From Delta-02 sp964513565 (GTDB lineage Bacteria; Desulfobacterota; Syntrophorhabdia; Syntrophorhabdales; Syntrophorhabdaceae): a DNA stretch of 64,000 nucleotides. The stretch covers positions 62,001-126,000 of the forward strand of contig CAZENE010000002.1 of assembly GCA_964513565.1 (NCBI GenBank), given 5' to 3'. The notes under the pieces were generated by a model. That model saw only the letters and a list, made by a program, of their open reading frames with translations. It was not told the origin of the DNA and made no database searches. The translations under genes were made by a program, and so were the position numbers. Positions 1-7,967 of this stretch are shown here, piece after piece. Numbering within the stretch: position 1 is the stretch's first letter; every line of letters begins with the position of its first letter.

Positions 1-2
1 CC

Positions 3-599
3 GCGGGAAGTTTCAAAGTCAAACCGGTAGTTTCCGGGGGGAGCGTCGGTGATGAAGCGCCGGGAAAAGGAGAGTTTGTAGTCCAGGAGGTCGTGAAGCA
101 GCACGCAGCCATGGACCGGATTAACCCGAACTGCCTGAACACCGTCCGCATTATTACGCTCTTTACGGTTGACAGGAAGGTGCAATTCCTGGCCGGGATG
201 CTGCGAACGAGTTCAGGACACATGCCCATCGATAACTTTTCGCTCGGCGGAATGGTTGTGAAAGTGGATATGGCGAGCGGCAGGCTCGTCGGGCCCGGCA
301 TAATGAAGGAGCACCAGCATATCAGGCGAGTTCAGGAACATCCCTTTACGGGCGTCCCCCTCGACGGTTTCCAGGTGCCCTGCTGGGAAGAGATTCGGGA
401 ATGCGCGGTCAAGGCGCAGATGATTTTTCATAACCTGAAGGCGATCGGCTGGGATTTCGCGGTTGCCGAAAACGGACCCGTGCTTATCGAGGGCAATATT
501 GAGTGGGGCACCGCCGGTATCCAGGCAACCAACGGGGGGCTCCTGACACCCGAGAACCGGAGGCTTTTCGCACAATACGGCTTGACCTTTCCCGGGTGA
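3..599 (+). CDS. Sugar-transfer-associated ATP-grasp protein, 5' end cut by window
   Basis: The reading frame is open from the window edge, so the N-terminus lies outside; 198 codons are visible before the stop. The segment MDRINPNCLNTVRIIT and the terminal metal-site motif LIEGNIEWG (E and N as in other ATP-grasp enzymes) match the ATP-grasp family found beside glycosyltransferases in polysaccharide loci. Such enzymes join a carboxylate to an amine or thiol through an acyl-phosphate. It lies 57 bases before the next ATP-grasp gene on the same strand, so they are probably co-transcribed. The substrate is not known. The fold is well supported; a role in glycan decoration is inferred from the neighbours. 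Confidence 0.75.
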   Translation, partial: AGSFKVKPVVSGGSVGDEAPGKGEFVVQEVVKQHAAMDRINPNCLNTVRIITLFTVDRKVQFLAGMLRTSSGHMPIDNFSLGGMVVKVDMASGRLVGPGIMKEHQHIRRVQEHPFTGVPLDGFQVPCWEEIRECAVKAQMIFHNLKAIGWDFAVAENGPVLIEGNIEWGTAGIQATNGGLLTPENRRLFAQYGLTFPG

Positions 600-656
600 G
601 GCCCGGGAGACTGCCTGTAAGCCGCTTTGGGAAGTACAGTGCCAAATGAGGGACCA

Positions 657-1886
657 ATGCTGGAGAAAGTAATAATATTGACAGGGCGTGAACTGGCATA
701 CCAGGTGGTGCGGGCGCTGGGAAGGGAAGGGGTCCGCAGCATAGTGATCTACGGCCATGAACGCGATGAAATAGCCCATTATTCAAAATATGTCATCGAC
801 TCGTTTAAGATTCCGCTGTTCTTCGACCGTACGGATATGCTGCTCGACTTTCTCATGGACAAAGCGAAAGAGTGGACGGGCACGCTCATCATCCCGACCG
901 AAGACTATGGGGTCCGGTTCCTTTCCTCACACCGGGATGTGCTTTCACCTCATTACAAAGTGCCGACACCTCCCCCGGCGATCATCGATACGATCGTCAA
1001 TAAGAAATCCCTGTACGATCTCGCCGCGAGGAACGGCATACCGGTAGCTCCGGTCTATTCTCCGGCATCGATGGACGAACTCGAGACGCTGCAAGACAAA
1101 ATCGCGTTTCCCTGCCTGCTCAAGCCGGGTCTCGGGCATCTCTTCAACCGGGCCTTCGATCTCAAGATGTTCGAGATATCCGGTTTCGAAGAGCTCGCTT
1201 CACTGTACGGCGAATTAACCAGCGGTTTTACCCGCGATGAGTTCAAAATGATGATCTGCGAGATAATACCCGGGCCCGACGCCCGGCATATGGTACAGTA
1301 CGCGTCCTATATCGACAGCTCCGGAGAGCTGCTTGCCGCCATGACGACCCGCAAGGTGCGACAGGACCCGCCGAAATACGGGCAGGGGAGGGTGACGAAG
1401 AGCGAGAGGATAGACGAGGTTTACCGGCAGAGCCATGAGCTCCTCAAAGCCATCGGCTACCGTGGGTTCTCGGAGATCGAATGGAAATATGATCCCCGGG
1501 ACGGCACATACAAGCTGATAGAGATCAATCCGCGCTTCATTTTTTACATGGGCTTGTGTGTCGCCTGCGGAATGAATTTTCCCTACATCCAGTACTGCGA
1601 CCTGGTACACGGGCGCAAGGTCAGGGTCGACACCTTCAGAGAGAACGTATATTGGATCCATGAATACAAGGATGTTCTCCACACTGTGCTCAACCATAAA
1701 TTCGAGTCTTTTTCATTGTGGGATTACATCCGGCCGTACCTTGGAAAGAAAACCCTTGCGATCCTCGACGTCAAGGATCCTCGCCCTTTTTACGAGCAGT
1801 GGAAGTCCCATCTCGGGAACATGGTCAGTAAAATATTAAAGAACAGGCATTCCGACGAAAGCGGAACAGCAACCGGAAGGAGATAA
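657..1886 (+). CDS. ATP-grasp ligase-like protein (paralogue A)
   Basis: This 409-residue protein has an N-terminal Rossmann-like preATP-grasp part starting KVIILTGRELAYQVVRALG and an ATP-grasp body ending in the metal-site motif EINPRF near residue 288. A longer form from TTG 627 is possible. I prefer ATG 657 because a GAGG lies 5 bases upstream and the sister protein at 3811 begins at the equivalent residue. The two sisters align over their whole length, for example YWIHEYKDVLHTVL and SEIEWKYD. Only 4 bases separate it from the asparagine synthetase gene, so it belongs to the same operon. Expected chemistry is ATP-dependent carboxylate-amine ligation, perhaps of an amino acid to a sugar acid or lipid carrier; the substrate is unknown. 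Confidence 0.72.
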   Translation: MLEKVIILTGRELAYQVVRALGREGVRSIVIYGHERDEIAHYSKYVIDSFKIPLFFDRTDMLLDFLMDKAKEWTGTLIIPTEDYGVRFLSSHRDVLSPHYKVPTPPPAIIDTIVNKKSLYDLAARNGIPVAPVYSPASMDELETLQDKIAFPCLLKPGLGHLFNRAFDLKMFEISGFEELASLYGELTSGFTRDEFKMMICEIIPGPDARHMVQYASYIDSSGELLAAMTTRKVRQDPPKYGQGRVTKSERIDEVYRQSHELLKAIGYRGFSEIEWKYDPRDGTYKLIEINPRFIFYMGLCVACGMNFPYIQYCDLVHGRKVRVDTFRENVYWIHEYKDVLHTVLNHKFESFSLWDYIRPYLGKKTLAILDVKDPRPFYEQWKSHLGNMVSKILKNRHSDESGTATGRR

Positions 1887-1890
1887 TTGC

Positions 1891-3786
1891 ATGTGCGGCA
1901 TAACAGGAGTCCTCGATCTGCATGAAAAAAGACCCGTAAACCTCGATATCCTGGAGCGGGCCAACAACCTTCTGGGCCACAGGGGCCCGGATGACAACGG
2001 GATATTCATGGACGCGGGTATCGGTCTCGCCATGCGGCGGCTCTCGATAATCGATGTCACGCACGGTCATCAGCCGATACTGAACGAGAACTCTCAAATA
2101 TGCATCGTCTGCAACGGCGAGATCTACAATCACCGTGAGTTGAGGGAATCCTTGGTACAACAGGGCCACGTATTCGCTACATTTTCGGACACGGAGGCAA
2201 TACTGCACGCGTATGAGCAATGGGGTATTGAAGGGTGCCTGTCCCGGCTTCGGGGCATGTTCGCCTTCGCATTGTGGGATAAAGGGAGCGACTCGCTGTT
2301 TCTGTGCCGGGACCGGATGGGGATAAAACCCTTGTATTTTTCATACCATGACAACCGTCTGTATTTTGCGAGCGAGATGCGGGGTATTTTCGTGTTGTCG
2401 GGCTTGAAACCGAAGATCGACCCAGCTGCGGTGGACGCTTTCCTGACCGTCGGGTTCGTCCCCAACCCTCACACGATCTGCAGAGGTGTCAATAAGCTCC
2501 CTGCGGCGCATTACATGGCCGTCAGAAGAGGCGCCGCGGAGACGAGGAAATATTGGGAGCTTTCATTCTGCGAGGCCCGGGAGGCAAAAGAGCAGGAGAT
2601 AACGGAGGAATTCTATTCGATCCTCGACGAATCGGTCCGCATGCATCTCATGAGCGAAGTGCCCCTGGGCGCCCTGCTTTCGGGAGGGATCGATTCCGCG
2701 ACCATGGCGGCGCTCGCCCAGAGAGCGATCCCGCGCCCCTTAACCACAATATCGATCAGCTTCGAATCGGATCATCTCAATGAGGCCGCTGTTGCACGAC
2801 AGACGGCAATAGAACTCGGGACACGCCATGTATCCGTGGCGTTTCGGAGCGAAAGCATGGACGACTATCCCAAGGCACTCTACTACCTCGAAGAGCCTCT
2901 GGCCGAACCGGTGTTCGTAACCGAGTTCAATATGCATAAAGCATGCAAGGACAACGGGCTGAAGGTGGTACTGACGGGCGAGGGCTCGGATGAGCTGCTT
3001 GCCGGGTATCACTGGCATCGCGGGGAGGTGTGGGCACGGCCATTCCTGAAGCTTCCCTTTTTTCTTCGCGCCGTCGTCGCGCGCGCCGTCCTCGTGCGGT
3101 CGCGCGGGGCGGGGAGCATGGGCATGTATCGGACCCTCAGGCAGGGTGAGGCCGAGGCTCCCGCATACTACCGGACCTGGCTTGCGATATCGGAATCATC
3201 CCTCAAGGAGCGGGTCATGTCGCAGGAGGTCCGGTCTGCCATCCACGGGAACGGAAGGGCGCTTCTCAATGTTTGGCAGGACCATCTGCCGGTGGTCGCC
3301 GACCGACCCCGGCATGACCAGATGCTCTGGCTCCAGTCGCGGACGCGAATGGTTGATGACATCAACCATTCGCTCGACCGGATGAGTATGGCGCACTCGG
3401 TCGAAGCCCGCGTCCCGTTCCTTGACCACAAATTGTGGGAATTTTGCGCATCTGTCCCATTTCGCATGAAGATGGACGGCCCATACTTCAACCTTGTCGA
3501 AAAACAGCTTTTGAGGAATGCGGTCAGGAACGTGGTGCCCGAGGGTGCCCGCACCCGCAGGAAAAAAGGGCTGGCCGCGCCGTATGAAGCATGGCTTATG
3601 AAGGCGCGGCTTCCTGATTGGGCCGAGGAAGGGCTTACCCGTTTCCGGATACAGCAAACGGGTCTTTTCGATTACAACGAAGTCCAAAAACTCCGCCGGG
3701 AGCACCAGGAAGGGCTGCCGGACAGAGCGGCACTGCTTATGGCGATCATCGCGCTCCAGACATGGTCCGATATTTTTACACGATAA
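1891..3786 (+). CDS. asnB: Glutamine-dependent asparagine synthetase family protein
   Basis: This 631-residue protein starts MCGITGVLDL, with Cys2 as the expected glutaminase nucleophile after Met removal. The class II glutamine amidotransferase half shows RGPDD, RLSIID and NGEIYNH. The synthetase half carries the pyrophosphatase loop SGGIDS at about residues 266-271 and the late GEGSDELLAGY motif. ATP plus glutamine would amidate a carboxylate through an acyl-adenylate. The length fits the long AsnB forms common in exopolysaccharide and lasso-peptide loci rather than the 550-residue housekeeping enzyme. A GGAAGGAG sits 8 bases before the ATG. Being enclosed by two related ATP-grasp genes suggests it amidates a product of that pathway; free asparagine synthesis remains possible. 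Confidence 0.9.
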   Translation: MCGITGVLDLHEKRPVNLDILERANNLLGHRGPDDNGIFMDAGIGLAMRRLSIIDVTHGHQPILNENSQICIVCNGEIYNHRELRESLVQQGHVFATFSDTEAILHAYEQWGIEGCLSRLRGMFAFALWDKGSDSLFLCRDRMGIKPLYFSYHDNRLYFASEMRGIFVLSGLKPKIDPAAVDAFLTVGFVPNPHTICRGVNKLPAAHYMAVRRGAAETRKYWELSFCEAREAKEQEITEEFYSILDESVRMHLMSEVPLGALLSGGIDSATMAALAQRAIPRPLTTISISFESDHLNEAAVARQTAIELGTRHVSVAFRSESMDDYPKALYYLEEPLAEPVFVTEFNMHKACKDNGLKVVLTGEGSDELLAGYHWHRGEVWARPFLKLPFFLRAVVARAVLVRSRGAGSMGMYRTLRQGEAEAPAYYRTWLAISESSLKERVMSQEVRSAIHGNGRALLNVWQDHLPVVADRPRHDQMLWLQSRTRMVDDINHSLDRMSMAHSVEARVPFLDHKLWEFCASVPFRMKMDGPYFNLVEKQLLRNAVRNVVPEGARTRRKKGLAAPYEAWLMKARLPDWAEEGLTRFRIQQTGLFDYNEVQKLRREHQEGLPDRAALLMAIIALQTWSDIFTR

Positions 3787-3810
3787 TTGGAACGACCCGG
3801 GGAGACTCAA

Positions 3811-5004
3811 ATGGACAGCAAGGTAATTCTGATCAATGCAACGGGACTAGGCTACCAGGTCATGCGGGCTTTGTACGAGAAGGGGATACGATGCATAGTT
3901 ATTTATGATAGGGAGGAGGAAGAGATCGGGAGATTTTCTCGGTATTGCCCGGTGTCCATCAAGCTCCCGGGTTATATAGAAGAGCCGTTAAAACTTCTCG
4001 ATTTTCTCCTGGAAAAAGGCCCGGAATGGGCCGGAATGCTCCTTATACCGACCAAGGACCACGGGGTCGAGTTCCTCGCGCTCTATAAATTCGTCCTGTC
4101 ACGATACTATATAATCCCCACTCCCGATGCCAGGACGATCAAAAGGATAATGGACAAACGGCTCCTGTACGACGAGTTGAAGCGGTTGGGGATCGGTGCT
4201 CCCAGGACCTTCACGGTTTCTTCGAGGGACGATCTCGAACGGCTTGAAGACGAGATAACGTTCCCGTGCCTTCTCAAACCGGGGCTGGCCCATGTTTTCC
4301 TGCGGGAATTCGGTTACAAGATGCTGGAGGTCGCCTCGTTCGACGAACTTGCCCGGCATTACACCAGGCTGACCCATGACTTCACTACGGATGATTTCGA
4401 TCTCTTGATATGCGAGATAATCCCGGGCACGGATTCGGAGTATATGGTCCAGTATGCGTCGTATATGGACCGTTCCGGGGAGGTTCTGGCCTGGATGACA
4501 TCCAGAAAAATGCGCCAGGACCCCCCAATTTTCGGCCAGGGAAGGGTCGCCCGCAGTGAGCGGATCACCAGCGTGGACTGGCGTTCCCGGATGTTGCTCC
4601 AGGACCTCGGTTATTACGGGTTCTCCGAGATAGAATGGAAATATGACGTCCGGGATGACACCTGGAAGGTCATCGAGGTAAATACGCGATTTGTATTCTA
4701 TCTCTCCCTCTGCCTTGCCTGCGGCATCAATTTTCCTTACGTTCAATATTCGGACCTCGTGTTGGAGAAGAAAATCCGGGTGGAAACCTTCAGGGAGAAT
4801 ATATACTGGATCCACGAGTACAAGGACGTTCTGCACACGGTGCTCCATCACAAAATGGAAAAATGCTCCCTGTGGCAATACGCCCGGCCGTATCTCGGGC
4901 GTAAATCATTTGCAATACTCGACTTCAGCGACCCCCTGCCGTTCTTTCATCAACTCAAGGAGCACGCCGGCAACCTGATAAAAAGGCTGCCCCGAAACTC
5001 ATGA
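3811..5004 (+). CDS. ATP-grasp ligase-like protein (paralogue B)
   Basis: This 397-residue sister of the product at 657 shares the N-terminal pattern KVILINATGLGYQVMRAL and the blocks LICEIIPGTDSEYMVQYASY and IYWIHEYKDVLHTVL. The metal-site motif reads EVNTRF near residue 289, where paralogue A has EINPRF; the metal-binding E and N are kept but the usual Pro is lost. ATG 3811 has GGGGAG about 6 bases upstream and is preferred over TTG 3787. The stop overlaps the next start (ATGA), which implies translational coupling. The copies have probably diverged to handle different carboxylate or amine substrates, or successive steps. Function beyond the ATP-grasp fold is inference. Confidence 0.72.
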   Translation: MDSKVILINATGLGYQVMRALYEKGIRCIVIYDREEEEIGRFSRYCPVSIKLPGYIEEPLKLLDFLLEKGPEWAGMLLIPTKDHGVEFLALYKFVLSRYYIIPTPDARTIKRIMDKRLLYDELKRLGIGAPRTFTVSSRDDLERLEDEITFPCLLKPGLAHVFLREFGYKMLEVASFDELARHYTRLTHDFTTDDFDLLICEIIPGTDSEYMVQYASYMDRSGEVLAWMTSRKMRQDPPIFGQGRVARSERITSVDWRSRMLLQDLGYYGFSEIEWKYDVRDDTWKVIEVNTRFVFYLSLCLACGINFPYVQYSDLVLEKKIRVETFRENIYWIHEYKDVLHTVLHHKMEKCSLWQYARPYLGRKSFAILDFSDPLPFFHQLKEHAGNLIKRLPRNS

Positions 5005-6194
5005 GCGCTATCGTGACAAACGCGAAGAACAGGATCGCGTACACCGTCGTACGAAATTTGAGTGAAAACGGGATACGTGTATATACGGCCGATTTTGTCC
5101 CCCTTTCCATGTCCTTTGCATCGCGGTTCTCACGGGGATATTTTATTTATCCGTCGCCTTTCAAGGACCAGGGCGCCTTCATCGACTCAATCATCGCGAA
5201 TGTCGAGCGCTTCCGGGCCAAGGTTCTAATGCCCGTTTTCGAGGAGACGTTCCTCTTGTCGAAACACCGGGATGTCGTCCTCAAGCATGTGGCAATGGCG
5301 ATACCGTCCTACGAGCAGATACTTACAGTTCACAACAAGGACAGATGGATGGCGATAGCCCGTTCGCTCGGCATACCGGTACCAAGGGCCTTTTCGGTAA
5401 GCGAACTGAAGGAAAAAGGGATCAGGCATGTGGATATCAGGTATCCCGTTCTCATAAAGCCCCACCAGGGAGGGGGCGCATGGGGAATTTCCCACATAGA
5501 TAACGCCGACATGCTTGAGAATATCCTTTCGCAGGAGAAGTACCTTGGGAGGTCCTGGGACAGGTTCTTTGTGCAGGAAAAGATCAAGGGCGCTGTGCAT
5601 TGTGTTGCCATGCTTCTCAATAATGGGAACATCAAAGGCCATGTCGTATACCGACAACTGCGGGACCTTCCTTTTACAGGGGGGCAGGCGACCATACGTG
5701 TAAGCATCGACGATCCGCTTGCTGTGGAATATTTCCAGAGGCTTCTTGAAAAACTTGCCTGGCACGGGATATGCCAGGCGGACTTCATTTTCGATGAGGC
5801 GACTCATATACCATACCTGATAGACATCAATCCGCGATTCTGGGGATCGCTTGTACAGGGGATAGCGAGCGGCGTCGATTTCCCGTACATGCTCTACCGG
5901 ATCGCGCGGGACGGGGACACAAAATGCGTGCCCGGTTATACCAAGGGCGTCGTGACACGATGGATCTGGGGCGATCTCCGCACCTTTCCCGAAGCCTTCA
6001 GGTGTGCCCGCGATAAGGTGGCTTTTCTGAAGGACTATCTCCGCATGTTTGGCGGAAGGGTAGTATTCGATGATTTTACTTTTTGCGATCCACTCCCTTT
6101 TCTCACGTTCGGTATCGACTTCCTGGCCAAAATAATACGGCAAAGGACTTTTCACCCCGAATCGCATGACTCCCTCGAAGGGATCTGGGAATAG
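5001..6194 (+). CDS. ATP-grasp ligase-like protein (third type)
   Basis: This 397-residue protein belongs to a different ATP-grasp subgroup from its two predecessors. It starts MSAIVTNAKNRIAYTVVRNL and has the lysine-containing ATP-binding stretch YPVLIKPHQGGGAWG and the C-terminal metal motif LIDINPRFWG near residue 275, typical of carbamoyl-phosphate-synthetase-like ATP-grasp proteins of polysaccharide clusters. The start overlaps the stop of the previous gene, and the next gene begins 1 base after this stop, so the operon continues. The expected reaction is carboxylate activation as acyl-phosphate followed by amine attack. The substrate cannot be read from the sequence. Confidence 0.72.
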   Translation: MSAIVTNAKNRIAYTVVRNLSENGIRVYTADFVPLSMSFASRFSRGYFIYPSPFKDQGAFIDSIIANVERFRAKVLMPVFEETFLLSKHRDVVLKHVAMAIPSYEQILTVHNKDRWMAIARSLGIPVPRAFSVSELKEKGIRHVDIRYPVLIKPHQGGGAWGISHIDNADMLENILSQEKYLGRSWDRFFVQEKIKGAVHCVAMLLNNGNIKGHVVYRQLRDLPFTGGQATIRVSIDDPLAVEYFQRLLEKLAWHGICQADFIFDEATHIPYLIDINPRFWGSLVQGIASGVDFPYMLYRIARDGDTKCVPGYTKGVVTRWIWGDLRTFPEAFRCARDKVAFLKDYLRMFGGRVVFDDFTFCDPLPFLTFGIDFLAKIIRQRTFHPESHDSLEGIWE

Positions 6195-6195
6195 A

Positions 6196-6807
6196 ATGAA
6201 ACCGGGTTATTTGATCGGAAAATTAAAGGAGAAACCTCTCGTAGGTATCATCGGCGACGGTTTGCGCCTTTTATGGGGATCCCTGAATTCCCTGCGCTTC
6301 GAAAAAGCCGTCCTTGTATCTGCTCGGGGAAGGTTGAGGATATCGTTGGAGAATGGTGGGATAACGGTCGGCGAACTGACCGACTTCTGGCCCGGGGTGA
6401 AGCTGTCATGCCATGGCAAGGCCGGCCGGAAGGCTTCGATACAAATCGGGAAGAACTGTTCTATCGGTGACCGCACGGAGATCCATGCAGGCCGGCTCGT
6501 CCAAATAGGGAACGGGACCATCATCGCCTGGGACTGTGTCATTATGGACCGGGATTACCATGCGACCGGGGCGGGTGCGGAGAACATCAGACCGGTTATT
6601 ATCGGCAGCGGCGTCTGGATCGGGTGCAGGGCAATGGTGTTGAACGGGGTAAGCATCGGTGATGGGGCCATAATTGCTGCCGGTTCAATAGTCACAAGGG
6701 ATGTCCCTGCCCATACGCTTGCGGCCGGCAACCCTGCGCGAGTCGTAAAAGAGGTGGAAGGATGGAAAGCGGGCGGGCACAGTATCAGCGTATCGGCGGC
6801 AAAATGA
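6196..6807 (+). CDS. Left-handed beta-helix acyltransferase
   Basis: This protein of about 203 residues has hexapeptide repeats of the [LIV]-G-x4 kind through its second half (IGKNCSIGDRTEIH, IGSGVWIGCRAMVLNGVSIG, AAGSIVTRDVPAHTLAAGNPA), the signature of the LbetaH acetyltransferases of sugars such as WbbJ and VatD types. The DRDYHATG stretch near residue 116 probably holds the catalytic His. The C-terminal AGNPARVVK is the usual end of the family. ATG 6196 lies directly after the previous stop; an in-frame ATG 6166 inside the upstream gene is less likely. It would O- or N-acylate a sugar of the polymer from acetyl-CoA or acyl-ACP, in the cytoplasm. Confidence 0.85.
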   Translation: MKPGYLIGKLKEKPLVGIIGDGLRLLWGSLNSLRFEKAVLVSARGRLRISLENGGITVGELTDFWPGVKLSCHGKAGRKASIQIGKNCSIGDRTEIHAGRLVQIGNGTIIAWDCVIMDRDYHATGAGAENIRPVIIGSGVWIGCRAMVLNGVSIGDGAIIAAGSIVTRDVPAHTLAAGNPARVVKEVEGWKAGGHSISVSAAK

Positions 6808-7967
6808 TGAACGTATCGCAGGACAGCCCCTTAAATGTGTTTCACCTCATAGCCCCGACGCATTTCGGGGGCGCCGAAAAGGTGGTCCTTAACCTTGCGG
6901 AGTCCATCGACCGTTCCCGGTTCAACATAGTTATCGGTGCTTTCGTCAACGTGCATTTTCCAAAAAACGATTTTGTCGCACGCATAAGGGAAAAGCAAGT
7001 ACCGCTGAAGGTTTTTTGGCTGAAGCGGACTTGCGATGTCGGCAACATTCCGCGAATTGCGAAATTTATCCGTTCAAGAGATATCGATATTCTGCATACC
7101 CATGGGTACCGTTCCGACATTGTCGGGCTTCTCGCGGCGAGGATCACGTCGCGCCCGATAATCGCGACGATCCACGGATTTGTTCCGATAAACGCGCGAC
7201 TGCGCCTTTACGAACAGGCCGACCTGATAGCTCTGCGGTTTTTTGACCGCATCCTGCCCGTCTCAGACCGGATCGGTGAATCGTTGTGCCGAAGCGGGAT
7301 CGGCAGGGACAGGATAACCACCGTCCGGAACGCGGTCGATATAAACGAGCCCGGTCGCTTAGGGGACCTGCGTGAATCCCGGCACCCGTTAAAGAGATCG
7401 GACCGCGATGTATTGATAGGTATCGTCGGAAGGTTGAGCCCCGAGAAGAATATTCCGGGTTTCCTCGATGTAGCACGCCGTCTCGCAGAAAAATATGGGC
7501 GCCTGAAATTTGTTATCGTTGGCGACGGCCCTGAGCGCAGCTGCCTTGAAGGCCTTACAATGAGAATGAAGCTTGACGGACGGGTGCGATTCACCGGTTT
7601 CGTCGAGGAAATGGAAAGGATCTATATGGCGCTCGACATACTTGTCATCTCATCATCGATGGAGGGCATCCCGCTTACCGCACTTGAGGCGATGCGCCAC
7701 GGGATCCCCGTTGTCTCGACGCGTGTCGGGGGCATTCCGGAGATAATCGAACACGGCGTCAACGGGCTGATCGTAGATGCGGGAGATATGGAGGGCCTCG
7801 GCAGGGAGGTCGAATCGCTCGTCATGGACAGCGGTAAGTACCTGGCCATATCGCAGAGCGCGCGGGAGAGGGTCCGCCGGGAGTTCAATCGTTCGTTATG
7901 GATAGAAAAGATACAGAATTGCTATGAATCAGTAATAAACACAAGGGGGAAACACTTACATGGATAA
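6762..7967 (+). CDS. Family 4 glycosyltransferase
   Basis: A GT-B glycosyltransferase of up to 401 residues. The N-terminal acceptor half has APTHFGGAEKVVLNLAES. The C-terminal donor half shows GRLSPEKNIPGFL, VGDGPER and the retaining GT4 signature EGIPLTALEAMRHGIPVVST, with its EX7E pair. The start is uncertain. ATG 6762 has GAGGTGG about 5 bases upstream but overlaps the acyltransferase gene by 46 bases; ATG 6804, overlapping that stop as ATGA, gives 387 residues and a more usual N-terminus. It would transfer a sugar from a nucleotide-sugar to the growing lipid-linked repeat unit at the inner membrane. Confidence 0.88.
   Translation: MESGRAQYQRIGGKMMNVSQDSPLNVFHLIAPTHFGGAEKVVLNLAESIDRSRFNIVIGAFVNVHFPKNDFVARIREKQVPLKVFWLKRTCDVGNIPRIAKFIRSRDIDILHTHGYRSDIVGLLAARITSRPIIATIHGFVPINARLRLYEQADLIALRFFDRILPVSDRIGESLCRSGIGRDRITTVRNAVDINEPGRLGDLRESRHPLKRSDRDVLIGIVGRLSPEKNIPGFLDVARRLAEKYGRLKFVIVGDGPERSCLEGLTMRMKLDGRVRFTGFVEEMERIYMALDILVISSSMEGIPLTALEAMRHGIPVVSTRVGGIPEIIEHGVNGLIVDAGDMEGLGREVESLVMDSGKYLAISQSARERVRREFNRSLWIEKIQNCYESVINTRGKHLHG

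Noticed and set aside
213..779. Minus-strand frame of 188 codons
   Set aside because: It lies opposite the ATP-grasp genes; its composition shows no domain and no ribosome binding site.
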